Notes: generated by a model not told the origin, from the sequence alone. 64,000 bases of DNA from Caballeronia jiangsuensis (GCA_000648925.1 JFHF01000029.1:40898-104897), one strand, 5' to 3'. Shown: positions 25,507 to 34,142, counted from the first letter of the stretch. Numbers and translations are program-made.

Positions 25507-25619
25507 CGATATCTCCTCTTCATGCCCCTGAACGGTTCGCGATGTCGCGCGATGCGAGCGCCTGGTCCGGGGTTGGTTTATGTTTCGCATTAGACCGATG
25601 CCGTGGATGACCGTCAATC

Positions 25620-26783
25620 TTGATTGATTCGATCAACGTGAAGAACTGGATGACCCAGGAAGAAGCCTGCGAGGCCCTCGGCGTGCGCAAGCAAACGCTC
25701 TATGCGTATGTCAGCCGCGGTCAGATCGAAGTCCAGGGCGATCCGCAGCACGCAAACCGCAACCTGTATCGCGCAGCGGATATCACGACGCTTCTCAAGA
25801 AACGCAGCCTCGGGCGGGCGCGCAAAAACATCGCTGCAAGCACGATGGCCTGGGGCGAGCCGATCATCGATACGAGCATCTCCACGATCACACGCGGCAG
25901 GCTTTACTATCGCGGCCAGGATGCGGTGCAACTGGCTGCATCGGCGACGCTCGAAGATGTCGCGCGGCTGCTCTGGAACGTGACCGAAGCGCCGCACTTC
26001 GCGTCTTGCGAGCCGGTTGCGTTCGACGGCCCCATCGGTGCGCGCGTTTTCGCCGCCCTGGCCCGCGACGCCGCGCATGTTCGAATCGAGTCGGCGCGCA
26101 ATCTGGCGGACGAGGCGCAACAGGCCGCGGCGCTGGTTGGCCGCCTCGCGAGCAATTTCGTCGAGTTGCGATCGGATGAAGGACCATTGCATCTGCGCAT
26201 CGCGAATGCGTGGGATGCGCCGCGTCACGCGGATCTGCTTCGCCGCGTGCTCGTCCTGCTGGCCGATCAGGAACTGACGAGTTCTTCGTTCGCCGCGCGC
26301 GTGGCCGCATCGACGGGAGCGTCGCTCGGGGCGAGCATGATCGCGGGACTCGCCGTGTTCTCCGGACCCATGCATGGCAATGCGATCGTGCGCGTTCGTC
26401 AATTGATGGATGATGCCAAACGATCCGGAACCGAAACCGCCGTCCGGCGAAGGATCGCGCAAGGCGAGCCATTGCCGGGCTTCGGTCACGAGCTTTATCC
26501 GCAGGGCGATCCGCGTGCTGCCGATCTCCTGTCCGCTTTCGAAGCGCCCGACGATGCACGCGAGCTGATCGATTGCGTTGAGCGCTTGACGGGCAAGCTG
26601 CCCGCGATCGACATGGCGCTTGCCGCGCTCGTCGAGCATTGCCCGCTTCCGGACGAAGCGGCGTTCGCGTTGTTTTCGATTGCGCGCAGTGTCGGCTGGA
26701 TGGCGCACTCGATCGAGCACGTGATGGAAGGCAGTTTGTTGCGGCCGCGCGCGCGGTATGTCGGGCTGGCTGTCGGCGAATGA
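25620..26783 (+). CDS. Citrate synthase-like protein with N-terminal helix-turn-helix
   Basis: A 387-residue protein with an unusual two-part build. Residues 10-60 form a MerR/excisionase-type DNA-binding helix (MTQEEACEALGVRKQTLYAY, then VSRGQI). Residues 80-380 are citrate-synthase-like, with GMxxH-type FSGPMHGNAI, GFGHELYPQGDPRA and a C-terminal SIGWMAH-like ARSVGWMAHSIEH. The conserved active-site His and HxxYxxxDPR region are recognisable. The start is uncertain: TTG 25620, GTG 25638 or ATG 25650 all fit. It may condense an acyl-CoA with a 2-oxoacid, act as a metabolite-sensing regulator, or both. Confidence 0.82.
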   Translation: MIDSINVKNWMTQEEACEALGVRKQTLYAYVSRGQIEVQGDPQHANRNLYRAADITTLLKKRSLGRARKNIAASTMAWGEPIIDTSISTITRGRLYYRGQDAVQLAASATLEDVARLLWNVTEAPHFASCEPVAFDGPIGARVFAALARDAAHVRIESARNLADEAQQAAALVGRLASNFVELRSDEGPLHLRIANAWDAPRHADLLRRVLVLLADQELTSSSFAARVAASTGASLGASMIAGLAVFSGPMHGNAIVRVRQLMDDAKRSGTETAVRRRIAQGEPLPGFGHELYPQGDPRAADLLSAFEAPDDARELIDCVERLTGKLPAIDMALAALVEHCPLPDEAAFALFSIARSVGWMAHSIEHVMEGSLLRPRARYVGLAVGE

Positions 26784-26802
26784 GTGCGGCTGGACCGATT
26801 CC

Positions 26803-28353
26803 ATGATTAGAACTGCGAAACGATGGCTGGTACGAGTGACGGCGGTCATCGCGACCGTGTCGTTGCTTTGCGCGTGCGCTGCGGGCGGTGCCGACAATCG
26901 AGCGAGCCACGCGGCTTCGTTCGAGACTACGCCTTGCCCGCAGCCGAACATCGCCGGATTCCCCGATCTCGATTTCCCATCGAGCGTTCAATGCGGCTAT
27001 CTCACCGTCCCTGAAAATCGCGCGCTGCCCGACGGACGACACATCCGCATCTTTGTCATGCGCGCACCCGCTGTCGCGGACAAACCGCGGCGCGATCCGC
27101 TCGTCTATCTGTCGGGTGGTCCGGGCGGCGCGGGATCGTTCGAAGCGGCGTTCATGATGAAGCAGGGCATCAATGCCGGGCGCGAGGTCATCTTCGTCGA
27201 TCAGCGTGGCACCCATCGCGCCGAACCGCTCCTTGCGTGCCCCGCGTGGGAGCAGTATGTGTTCGATTCCGTCAGCCGCCGCTTCACGACTCGATCCGGC
27301 ACGCTGGCGGACGCATCGGCTCTCCAGTCGTGTCGCGATGCGATGGCCGCCGCCGGCGTCGATCTCGCCGCCTACAACACCACCGAAAACGCCGCCGACA
27401 TCGCCGATCTACGCGTCGCACTCGTTATCGACCGATGGGACGTCTACGGCGTCTCGTATGGATCACGGCTCGCACTGACTTTGCTGCGCGATCATCCGCA
27501 AGGCATCCGAAGCGTGGTGCTCGATTCGGTATCGCCGCCCACGGTCAATATCGTCGAGGACTGGTGGACGGCTCCGGCGAGTTCGTTCAGGGCGATCTCC
27601 GCTGCGTGCGCCGCCGACGCCTCTTGCGCCCGGGCCTACCCGCATCTGCAAGCCGACCTGAACCTCGCAGTGAAGCGACTCGATCGGAAGCCGTTTACGA
27701 CACGAGTCAAGGACGACTCGGGTGCTTCGGTGAACGTGGTCATCGACGGCTTCGCGTTCGCCTATACGCTCATCATGTCGAGCGAGCGCGGCAATGCGTC
27801 AGACGTCCCGAGGATGATCTCCGATACGGCGCGAGGCGACGTGCGCGCGGTCGCCGCCCGCTATCTCGCGTTGCGCGGTCCGCAGCAGTTCGTCGGTTTG
27901 GGCGGCATGGGTCTCGCCCTCGGCGTGTTCTGCGAAGAAAGCGCCAATCTGACAACCGAGGCAGCGACGCTCGCAAAAGCGAAAGCTGCCCTTCCCGGTT
28001 TTCCCGAACGCGTGCTCCGGATTCAGCCCAAGCAAGGGCGGCTCTTCACCGAGTGTCCGGTCTGGAACGTCGGCAAGGCGCCTCCTTCGGTCAGTGCCCG
28101 AATCGTGAGCGATGTGCCCGTGCTGATACTCGAAGGCGCATTCGATGCCGCGACCGCGCCGGCGTGGGTCGGCGCGATCACGCCGGATCTCGGCCGCGCG
28201 CAGGTCGTGTCGTTTCCGTACACGGGGCATTCGGTGCTCGGCAAATCCGGTTGCGCGCAATCGATCATGGCCGCCTTCCTCGATGATCCGACGCATCCTG
28301 TCGATGGCTCGTGCGCCGCGAGCCAAACGCTGAAGTTCGATACCGGTCGATAG
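26803..28353 (+). CDS. Secreted alpha/beta hydrolase of the tripeptidyl-aminopeptidase (TAP) type
   Basis: A 516-residue exported hydrolase. The signal sequence contains a lipobox-like LCAC (VSLLCACAAGG), which suggests a lipoprotein. The oxyanion segment is YLSGGPGGAGS, the nucleophile elbow GVSYGSRLA, and the late Asp lies in ILEGAFDAATAP. The catalytic His is in FPYTGHSVL, within a TAP-like C-terminal domain. Four or more Cys residues suggest periplasmic disulfides. It probably cleaves short peptides or esters in the envelope. ATG 26803 gives the correct signal peptide. Its start lies 20 bp after the citrate synthase-like gene, so the two may be co-transcribed. Confidence 0.88.
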   Translation: MIRTAKRWLVRVTAVIATVSLLCACAAGGADNRASHAASFETTPCPQPNIAGFPDLDFPSSVQCGYLTVPENRALPDGRHIRIFVMRAPAVADKPRRDPLVYLSGGPGGAGSFEAAFMMKQGINAGREVIFVDQRGTHRAEPLLACPAWEQYVFDSVSRRFTTRSGTLADASALQSCRDAMAAAGVDLAAYNTTENAADIADLRVALVIDRWDVYGVSYGSRLALTLLRDHPQGIRSVVLDSVSPPTVNIVEDWWTAPASSFRAISAACAADASCARAYPHLQADLNLAVKRLDRKPFTTRVKDDSGASVNVVIDGFAFAYTLIMSSERGNASDVPRMISDTARGDVRAVAARYLALRGPQQFVGLGGMGLALGVFCEESANLTTEAATLAKAKAALPGFPERVLRIQPKQGRLFTECPVWNVGKAPPSVSARIVSDVPVLILEGAFDAATAPAWVGAITPDLGRAQVVSFPYTGHSVLGKSGCAQSIMAAFLDDPTHPVDGSCAASQTLKFDTGR

Positions 28354-28457
28354 CCGGCCGTTCCGGTGTTTCCCGAACCCGGCATGCGTTTTGCGCGTCG
28401 ATCCTATCCGTCGCGGGTGATTGCTTCTCACCCGGACGTCAAAAGGAGCATCGCGTC

Positions 28458-30257
28458 ATGTCCAATCCTACCGTCGGCGATTTTCTGATCGAACGTTTGC
28501 ACGCCTGGGGCGTACGCCGCATTTACGGCTATCCCGGCGACGGCATCAACGGCGTATTCGGCGCGCTCAATCGCGCGAAAGGCAAGATCGAATTCATCCA
28601 GGCACGGCACGAAGAGATGGCTGCCTTCATGGCCTCCGCACATGCGAAGTTCACCGGCGAACTCGGCGTGTGCATCGCGACATCGGGACCGGGCGCGGCG
28701 CATCTGATCACCGGCCTTTACGATGCGCGCCTCGATCACATGCCGGTCCTCGCGATCGCGGGCCAGCAGGCGCGTGCGGCGCTGGGCGGCCACTATCAGC
28801 AGGAAGTCGATCTCGCGGCGATGTTCAAGGACGTCGCCGGCGCCTTCGTGCAGCAGGCGAGCGTGCCGTCGCAGATTCGCCATCTCGTCGATCGAGCGGT
28901 GCGTATCGCGCTGTCGGAACGCAAGGTGACGGCGCTCATTCTGCCGAACGACTTGCAGGACCTCGAATACGAACCGCCGGGCCGCAAGCATGGCACGCTG
29001 CATTCGGGCGTCGGCTACCGCGCGCCGAAGATCGTGCCGTATGACGATGACCTGCAACGCGCCGCCGATGTCCTCAACGCGGGCAAGAAGGTCGCGATTC
29101 TCGTCGGCGCGGGCGCGTTGCAGGCGACCGACGAAGTCATCGCTGTCGCGGACAAACTCGGCGCGGGCGTCGCGAAGGCGCTGCTCGGCAAGGCCGCGGT
29201 GCCCGACGATCTGCCGTTCGTCACCGGCTCGATCGGCCTGCTCGGCACCGAGCCGAGCTACAAGATGATGAACGGATGCGACACGCTGCTCATGATCGGC
29301 TCGGGCTTTCCGTACGCCGAGTTTCTGCCGAAGGAAGGCGCGGCGCGCGGCGTGCAGATCGACCTCAAGGCGGACATGCTGTCGATCCGCTATCCGATGG
29401 AAGTGAATCTCGTCGGCGACAGCGCCGAGACCTTGCGCGCGCTCCTGCCCTTGCTGCAACGGAAGACGGACCTCGCATGGCGCAAGGACATCGAGGGCTG
29501 GGTCGAAGACTGGTGGAAGACATTGGAGAAGCGCGCGATAACGCCCGCGAAGGGCGGCGTGAATCCGCAGCGCACCGTGTGGGAGTTGTCGCCGCGCGTG
29601 CCCGCGAACGCGATCGTCACGAGCGATTCGGGATCGGTCGCCAACTGGTACGCCCGCGATCTGAAGGTGAAGCGCGGCATGATGTGCTCGCTGTCCGGCG
29701 GGCTGGCATCGATGGGCGCGGCCGTGCCGTATGCGATCGCCGCGAAGTTCGCGTATCCGGAGCGGCCGGTGATCGCGCTCGTCGGCGATGGCGCGATGCA
29801 GATGAACAACATGGCCGAGCTCATCACCGTCGCGAAGTACTGGAAGCAATGGTCGAATCCGAGCTGGATCTGCATGGTGCTCAATAACGAGGACCTGAAT
29901 CAGGTCACGTGGGAGCAGCGCGTGATGGAAGGCGATCCGAAGTTCGAGGCGTCGCAGGACATTCCATCGGTGCCTTATCACAAGTTCGCGGAAATGATCG
30001 GCTTGAAGGGCTTTTATGTCGATGATGCGGAGCGCATGGCAGCTGTGTGGGACGAGGCGCTGGCGGCGGATCGTCCGGTGGTGATCGAAGTGAAGGCCGA
30101 TCCGAACGTGCCGCCGTTGCCGCCGCACATCACGTTGCAGCAGGCGAAGGCCTTCGCGACGACGCTTATGAAGGGCGATCCGGGTCAGGCGAACGTGATC
30201 GTCGATACGGCGAAGCAGGTGCTTGGTGCGGTGCTGCCGGGGCATAAGGAGAAGTGA
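28458..30257 (+). CDS. Thiamine-pyrophosphate enzyme, pyruvate oxidase/acetolactate synthase-like
   Basis: A 599-residue TPP enzyme. The N-terminal domain has the catalytic Glu region (RRIYGYPGDGINGVF, then FIQARHEEMAAFMA). The central FAD/nucleotide-type domain spans about residues 190-340, and the C-terminal TPP motif is VGDGAMQMNNMAEL with Mg-binding NNEDLNQV. AAAGGAG precedes ATG 28458. The family includes pyruvate oxidase PoxB and related pyruvate-decarboxylating enzymes. It is distinct from biosynthetic acetolactate synthase, and no small regulatory subunit gene is adjacent. The gene stands alone, with its own terminator-like hairpin. Confidence 0.9.
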   Translation: MSNPTVGDFLIERLHAWGVRRIYGYPGDGINGVFGALNRAKGKIEFIQARHEEMAAFMASAHAKFTGELGVCIATSGPGAAHLITGLYDARLDHMPVLAIAGQQARAALGGHYQQEVDLAAMFKDVAGAFVQQASVPSQIRHLVDRAVRIALSERKVTALILPNDLQDLEYEPPGRKHGTLHSGVGYRAPKIVPYDDDLQRAADVLNAGKKVAILVGAGALQATDEVIAVADKLGAGVAKALLGKAAVPDDLPFVTGSIGLLGTEPSYKMMNGCDTLLMIGSGFPYAEFLPKEGAARGVQIDLKADMLSIRYPMEVNLVGDSAETLRALLPLLQRKTDLAWRKDIEGWVEDWWKTLEKRAITPAKGGVNPQRTVWELSPRVPANAIVTSDSGSVANWYARDLKVKRGMMCSLSGGLASMGAAVPYAIAAKFAYPERPVIALVGDGAMQMNNMAELITVAKYWKQWSNPSWICMVLNNEDLNQVTWEQRVMEGDPKFEASQDIPSVPYHKFAEMIGLKGFYVDDAERMAAVWDEALAADRPVVIEVKADPNVPPLPPHITLQQAKAFATTLMKGDPGQANVIVDTAKQVLGAVLPGHKEK

Positions 30258-30318
30258 CGCCGTGCCGCTCTACGGTAGCAACGGCTTCACGACTACAGCG
30301 GCGAGGACTGTCATGCAA

Positions 30319-30340
30319 GGCGAGCTTTAATCTGCTCGCC
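30319..30340 (+). terminator. Hairpin after the TPP enzyme gene
   Basis: GGCGAGC-tttaatct-GCTCGCC, a perfect 7-bp stem, is followed by GTCACCTTTATAAA, a weak U-rich stretch. It lies 62 bp after the stop codon. Confidence 0.5.
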
Positions 30341-30373
30341 GTCACCTTTATAAACCTATATGAATGTCTATAG

Positions 30374-30404
30374 GCAATGAGTCTCGCGTTTGCGGGCTCA
30401 TTGC
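30374..30404. terminator. Long hairpin ahead of the PAAR cassette
   Basis: GCAATGAG (30374-30381) pairs with CTCATTGC (30397-30404), extended inside by CTCGC/GCGGG pairs. It lies between the TPP gene and the PAAR gene and could insulate the cassette. There is no U-run on the plus strand. Confidence 0.4.
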
Positions 30405-30551
30405 GATCAGCGCTCGACAAATCTTGACTTTCAGTAATCCAAAATTCATCCGGCATCCGTTAGCTTTATGCATTCACACGATTACGGGTTCGGACGATGA
30501 AAAAAAGCAGGACGATGCATCTTTTCGCAACCGCAATGGCTGTATAACGCG

Positions 30552-31112
30552 ATGGGTCAATATTTTTCAGCGGTCGAAGGCGATCCACTTTCCGGCAGTT
30601 CCGATAGCTATGTCATGTCGTCGGGCGCGGATGCGGTTTTCGTCGACGAAGGCAATCGCACGATGGCGTTTGTCGGAGGCAATGCCTACTGCGGCAAGTG
30701 CGCGAGCATCGGGACGATCATTGGCGGTTCCGGGTGCAGCGATAGCGCTCGCTTGTACGACGAAACGACGGGTCGTCGGCAGGCGGTCGCGGGTGACTTC
30801 GTGCAATGTCAATGCACAACGAGACCGACAATCGTGGCGCGTTACGGGAGGTACTGGATTATTGAGGACATGCCGAGAACGTATGGTTACGCGCAGTCTT
30901 CGAGGGCGTCTTGGTCGTCGGGTAACGATGCTTCAGGCTTCGACGAAATGATCGTGTTGTGTGATGAAGACGGCAACCCGGTTCCGAATCAGCGCTTTCG
31001 CATCACGATGGCCGACGGCTCGGCGCAGGAAGGGACCACGAATGACGCGGGCGAGACGGTGCGTGTGCGCACGAATGCTCCCATGAGCATTGAAATTGAA
31101 CTCCTGATTTGA
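30552..31112 (+). CDS. PAAR-domain protein with C-terminal beta-sandwich extension
   Basis: A 186-residue protein. Residues 1-105 look like a PAAR-type spike tip: an early EGDPLSG, GGNAYCGKCASIG, TGRRQAVAGDFVQCQC with paired Cys, and TRPTIVARYGR. Residues 128-186 form an extension (FDEMIVLCDEDGNPVPNQRF ... EGTTNDAGETVRVRT) like the transthyretin-like tails that load effectors onto type VI spikes. No signal peptide is present, as expected for T6SS cargo. The stop is 2 bp before the next gene. No VgrG or other T6SS gene is in the window, so this is an orphan cassette that would depend on a secretion apparatus elsewhere. Confidence 0.82.
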   Translation: MGQYFSAVEGDPLSGSSDSYVMSSGADAVFVDEGNRTMAFVGGNAYCGKCASIGTIIGGSGCSDSARLYDETTGRRQAVAGDFVQCQCTTRPTIVARYGRYWIIEDMPRTYGYAQSSRASWSSGNDASGFDEMIVLCDEDGNPVPNQRFRITMADGSAQEGTTNDAGETVRVRTNAPMSIEIELLI

Positions 31113-31114
31113 AG

Positions 31115-31903
31115 ATGGCTGATTCTTACGTAGACTATTTGAGAAACCGCTGCGCACAGACTAATTGCAATCGGGGAAGCATCCACACGGCGACTGTCGA
31201 GACACGGTACACCCGAGCACCGTTTCGGGACCGCTGGCTACTTGTCCGGCGCGAAAAGACTGGTGAAAAAGTGTCTATTTGCGAATACACAAAAGTCACA
31301 ATGATCAAAGCAACGGGCGGCCGCACGTACTTTCGAATAGCTGATGGGCACAGCGATTATGTCGGAGAAACGGTTAGTCTCAGCGACGATAATGTTGACA
31401 GGTGCCTGTCTAAACAACCTCCAAATACCGTCACGCAGACTCTCAAGGTTCGTTATGGAAAGCGGTCTGTGGCGCTTTCGGAGCCTCGGAACAATCAAGC
31501 GCTAGACCAACAATGGGGGACGCTTACCATTCCGGGAGTAAGCAACGCAATTACTGTAACGTTGAATTCGGTCTGGAACGGAAGTTTTAAGCCAATACCT
31601 GTTGGAACGCACCGTATCATGGCCCCGGACGCGCCGCATGACGCTTCGTACACAAACTTCTATGTCGACTACGCAAAAACGAAAGGCCTCGGAGACATCG
31701 TAGCGGACCAGGTGTGGTTTCCTCTCGAATTGGCAGGTTCGCGCGGAAATTCGAGCAGATACATTCACATTGGCAACCTCTCTGAAGGGTGCGTGACCGC
31801 TTATGCACTAGATCGATGGAATGATGTTTATAGCTTCCTGATCTCGCATCGTCTGCCTAATGAGCAGGGAAAGTACGTCGCCATGATTGAGGTAGCGAAG
31901 TGA
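31115..31903 (+). CDS. Putative T6SS peptidoglycan effector with L,D-transpeptidase-like motif
   Basis: A 262-residue protein with no signal peptide, in an operon between a PAAR gene and a small exported protein gene. The C-terminal half contains PVGTHRIMAPDAPHD, DQVWFPLEL, and RYIHIGNLSEGCVTAY. There His218 and Cys226 sit in an H-x7-Cys arrangement with Ser-Glu-Gly before Cys, a variant of the YkuD SxGC catalytic motif (as in Tlde1-type effectors). The segment DRWNDVYSFLISHR follows. G+C is about 47 % over 31261-31440, well under the neighbours. An alternative TTG start lies at 31109. I infer that it attacks or modifies peptidoglycan of competitors. Confidence 0.72.
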   Translation: MADSYVDYLRNRCAQTNCNRGSIHTATVETRYTRAPFRDRWLLVRREKTGEKVSICEYTKVTMIKATGGRTYFRIADGHSDYVGETVSLSDDNVDRCLSKQPPNTVTQTLKVRYGKRSVALSEPRNNQALDQQWGTLTIPGVSNAITVTLNSVWNGSFKPIPVGTHRIMAPDAPHDASYTNFYVDYAKTKGLGDIVADQVWFPLELAGSRGNSSRYIHIGNLSEGCVTAYALDRWNDVYSFLISHRLPNEQGKYVAMIEVAK

Positions 31904-32337
31904 GGTGGTTTATAACTTGCCTTATAGCCGTTGCGTTAAGCGGTGCTCGCGCAGACGAGAAACCGCCAAGCGAGCGACTAGACCCGCCAACGGTATGCGG
32001 CGACTTTCTTAAAGCGGAAGGACTTCAGCGCGCGGACGTAAAGTTCGTTGCGTGTAAGCCCGGAGAGTTTGGTGGAATAGACAACCTGAGCGCGGAATAC
32101 CGTATACAGGGGAAAGACGTCATAAGCGTCGAGAACTGGCTGGTCAAACTCGCTCACGTTCGACGCCTCAAACGCGCCTGTTGCATTTGGGAGACCAGTA
32201 GAGGGAATTTCAAAGGTCGGGAAGGTTCCGAGTATGAAGTCTCCATGGCAGCGGAGACAACGATCCGTTCGCGTCGAGACCTACCAAGAGTTCCGTTTTT
32301 CCACTTGACCGTGACTCACTATCTCCGAAGTCCCTGA
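31900..32337 (+). CDS. Small exported protein, candidate periplasmic immunity protein
   Basis: A 145-residue protein starting at GTG 31900, with the effector stop overlapping as GTGA. A short signal peptide (FITCLIAVALSGARA) precedes a mature part with CGDFLKAEGLQRADVKFVAC, EYRIQGKDVISVENWLVKL and RACCIWE. This pattern recalls the DUF4952 group of small secreted proteins, from memory only. Periplasmic targeting is what a protector against a peptidoglycan-acting toxin needs. Translational coupling with the effector gene and its lower G+C support a toxin-immunity pair. Confidence 0.68.
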   Translation: MRWFITCLIAVALSGARADEKPPSERLDPPTVCGDFLKAEGLQRADVKFVACKPGEFGGIDNLSAEYRIQGKDVISVENWLVKLAHVRRLKRACCIWETSRGNFKGREGSEYEVSMAAETTIRSRRDLPRVPFFHLTVTHYLRSP

Positions 32338-32765
32338 GTGCATCATGCATGGCGGCTTTTTTTCGAGACATAACAGTTGCGCTCCTAACCCGCTATCGGA
32401 TTGGCCGAAGTTCCTGCGGTTGACGCAAACGCGCCCCCGCGCGCTGGTGCACGAGGCCATCATCACCCGCCTGTCGACGCCCCAAACGTGCGCCGTGCTC
32501 GCATGCTTCTCGCAAGCCACCGGCAAGAAGCAAATGAGCGCGTCCGGATTTAGCCGCGCTACTCGGCGACCAGTCGGGCTTCCCGTTATGCGCTCGCTGA
32601 CGCGCTCTCCGCACCCATCGTAGTACTCGACGCACGTCCCTCGAAGTAATTCCCAACTAAGTCAAGCCAGCGACACTTCCCGCGTGCCCACCTCCCCCGG
32701 CACGCAGCCGCCGCTCGCCAACCCGACGAGCGCGCCCCGCTACGCATCCGAGCCGATCAAGCATC
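32338..32765. other. 428-bp stretch without a recognisable gene
   Basis: It begins with GGCGGCTTTTTTTC soon after the immunity gene stop, a possible Rho-independent end. Several short frames cross the middle on both strands, but none has a ribosome site or a recognised protein pattern. The right part contains one copy (32640-32663) of an element repeated upstream of the cupin gene. G+C rises again to the chromosomal level. It may be the decayed right edge of the accessory island. Confidence 0.5.
32640..32663 (+). repeat. Repeat element copy A, upstream of the permease gene
   Basis: The 24-bp segment contains AGTAATTC and CTAAGTC blocks separated by 4 bp. It matches copy B (33555-33578) at 20 of 24 positions. 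It lies 102 bp before the TauE/SafE gene start and may be a shared regulatory element. Confidence 0.5.
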
Positions 32766-33542
32766 ATGGTTTTAACCCCCGACACCATCGTCATCATTAT
32801 CGCTGCCGGCCTCTTTTGCGGCTTTCTCAACGCGGTCGCCTCTTCGGGATCTGCCGTATCCCTTCCTGTTCTGATGTCGGTCGGTCTGCATGCCGTCGCC
32901 GCCAATGCGACCAACCGCGTTCCGGTTCTCGTCGGCGCCATCGCTGCCACGGTCGGACTGGCGCGACGCGGGGCTATCCCATGGAAACGCACGCTGAGCA
33001 CGGCCGGCCCGATCACGCTGGGCGCGGCAGCAGGAGCGCTGCTGAGCGAACGGATTCCCGGTCACGATCTTCGAATGGTGATCGTGGCGGCCGTGGCCGT
33101 CGCGCTCGTTCTCATCCTCACCAACCTCAAGAAGCTGTTGAACTCGGCCGCCAACGGCGACGCGCGAGTCGACTGGAAGGTGATGCTTCTGCTTTTCTGC
33201 GTCGGCGTCTGGACAGGCTTCATCGTGCTGGATGCCGGAACGTACATGCTGCTCGTGCTCGTCCTGGCGGCGGACTTCGCGCTGCCCGAGGCGAACGCCC
33301 TCAGAAATGTCGCGACCGCCACGGCGACCGCGGTGGCGATGGCAATCTTCGCCGGGCACGAGAGCGTCGACTGGACGACGGGCGGCATCATGGCGCTCGG
33401 CAGCGTCGCCGGTGGCCTGCTGGGTGCGCGGCTCGCCATCTCCGACCAGGCGCGGCGCTGGATCGTGGGCCTTCTCATCGTCGTGATCGTGGGCGAGCTG
33501 GCCAACCTGTCGATCCGTTATTTCGCTCACTTGCTGCACTGA
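32766..33542 (+). CDS. TauE/SafE (TSUP) family membrane permease
   Basis: A 258-residue inner-membrane protein with about eight helices in two repeated halves. The N-terminal signature is GLFCGFLNAVASSGSAVSLP, and the related ALRNVATATATAVAMAIF comes in the second half, as is typical for sulfite exporter TauE/SafE proteins. The family exports or imports sulfur-containing or organic anions such as sulfite, sulfoacetate or 3-sulfolactate. Nothing in the neighbourhood narrows the substrate. It is 99 bp upstream of a cupin gene, and both are preceded by the same short repeat, so they may be co-regulated. Confidence 0.88.
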   Translation: MVLTPDTIVIIIAAGLFCGFLNAVASSGSAVSLPVLMSVGLHAVAANATNRVPVLVGAIAATVGLARRGAIPWKRTLSTAGPITLGAAAGALLSERIPGHDLRMVIVAAVAVALVLILTNLKKLLNSAANGDARVDWKVMLLLFCVGVWTGFIVLDAGTYMLLVLVLAADFALPEANALRNVATATATAVAMAIFAGHESVDWTTGGIMALGSVAGGLLGARLAISDQARRWIVGLLIVVIVGELANLSIRYFAHLLH

Positions 33543-33554
33543 TCGAAGACGCGC

Positions 33555-33578
33555 CTCGCAGTAATTCTGAGCTAAGTC
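33555..33578 (+). repeat. Repeat element copy B, upstream of the cupin gene
   Basis: This second copy of the 24-bp element found at 32640-32663 carries the same AGTAATTC and CTAAGTC blocks in the same order and spacing. It lies 63 bp before the cupin start. Confidence 0.5.
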
Positions 33579-33641
33579 GCCGCCGACATCATGAAGTCGA
33601 CCGGGCCGCGGACCCCGCACCCCGACTCAAGGAGAAACGTC

Positions 33642-34142
33642 ATGAAAACAGATTTCCTGCACGGCGAGCAGAATGCCGCCCCTATCGATATTCCGGCCAT
33701 CGGGCTCAGCATTCAAGTACGCATCGCTTCGAAGGCGACGGGCGCATCGGCGACGCTACTGGAAACGACAGACCAGCCCGGATTCGGCCCGCCGCAGCAT
33801 CGGCATGAGATCGAGACGGAAGTCTTTCATGTCGTGCAAGGCCGTTATCTTTTCGACGTGGACGGAAAGCAAACCATCGTTAGCGCAGGCGAGACGATAG
33901 TCGCGAAACAGGGCACCACGCACCGCTTCATCAATATCGACGATCGACCGTCGCGGATGCTGGTGCTGGTCACGCCTGGCTGGGACGCCACACGGTTTTT
34001 CAGCGAACTCGGTGACGTGATGGCGAATGGTTCGCCGGACCCGGCGGTATTGAAAGCATTCGGCGACGAGTGGCGCATCGAGTTTGTCGGTCCGCCGCTC
34101 ACGAGGCCCGCCGAACTCGCCCCCGACGCATTAAGCGTGTAA
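33642..34142 (+). CDS. Cupin-domain protein
   Basis: A 166-residue single-domain cupin. The first motif is GPPQHRHEIETEVFHVVQGR (metal ligands His, His, Glu) and the second contains GTTHRFINI with the fourth ligand His. AAGGAG lies 7 bp before ATG 33642. Small cupins of this type serve as dioxygenases, isomerases or sensors. All four metal ligands are present, so metal binding is likely. The upstream TauE/SafE permease shares its upstream repeat. The function is not assignable. Confidence 0.88.
   Translation: MKTDFLHGEQNAAPIDIPAIGLSIQVRIASKATGASATLLETTDQPGFGPPQHRHEIETEVFHVVQGRYLFDVDGKQTIVSAGETIVAKQGTTHRFINIDDRPSRMLVLVTPGWDATRFFSELGDVMANGSPDPAVLKAFGDEWRIEFVGPPLTRPAELAPDALSV

Noticed and set aside
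30552..32337. Insertion sequence or prophage origin for the low-G+C cassette
   Set aside because: No transposase, integrase, terminal inverted repeats or attachment-site duplication could be seen at the borders.
32345..32623. Short plus-strand frame of 92 codons after the immunity gene
   Set aside because: No ribosome site, no recognisable motif, and an equally long frame exists on the opposite strand.
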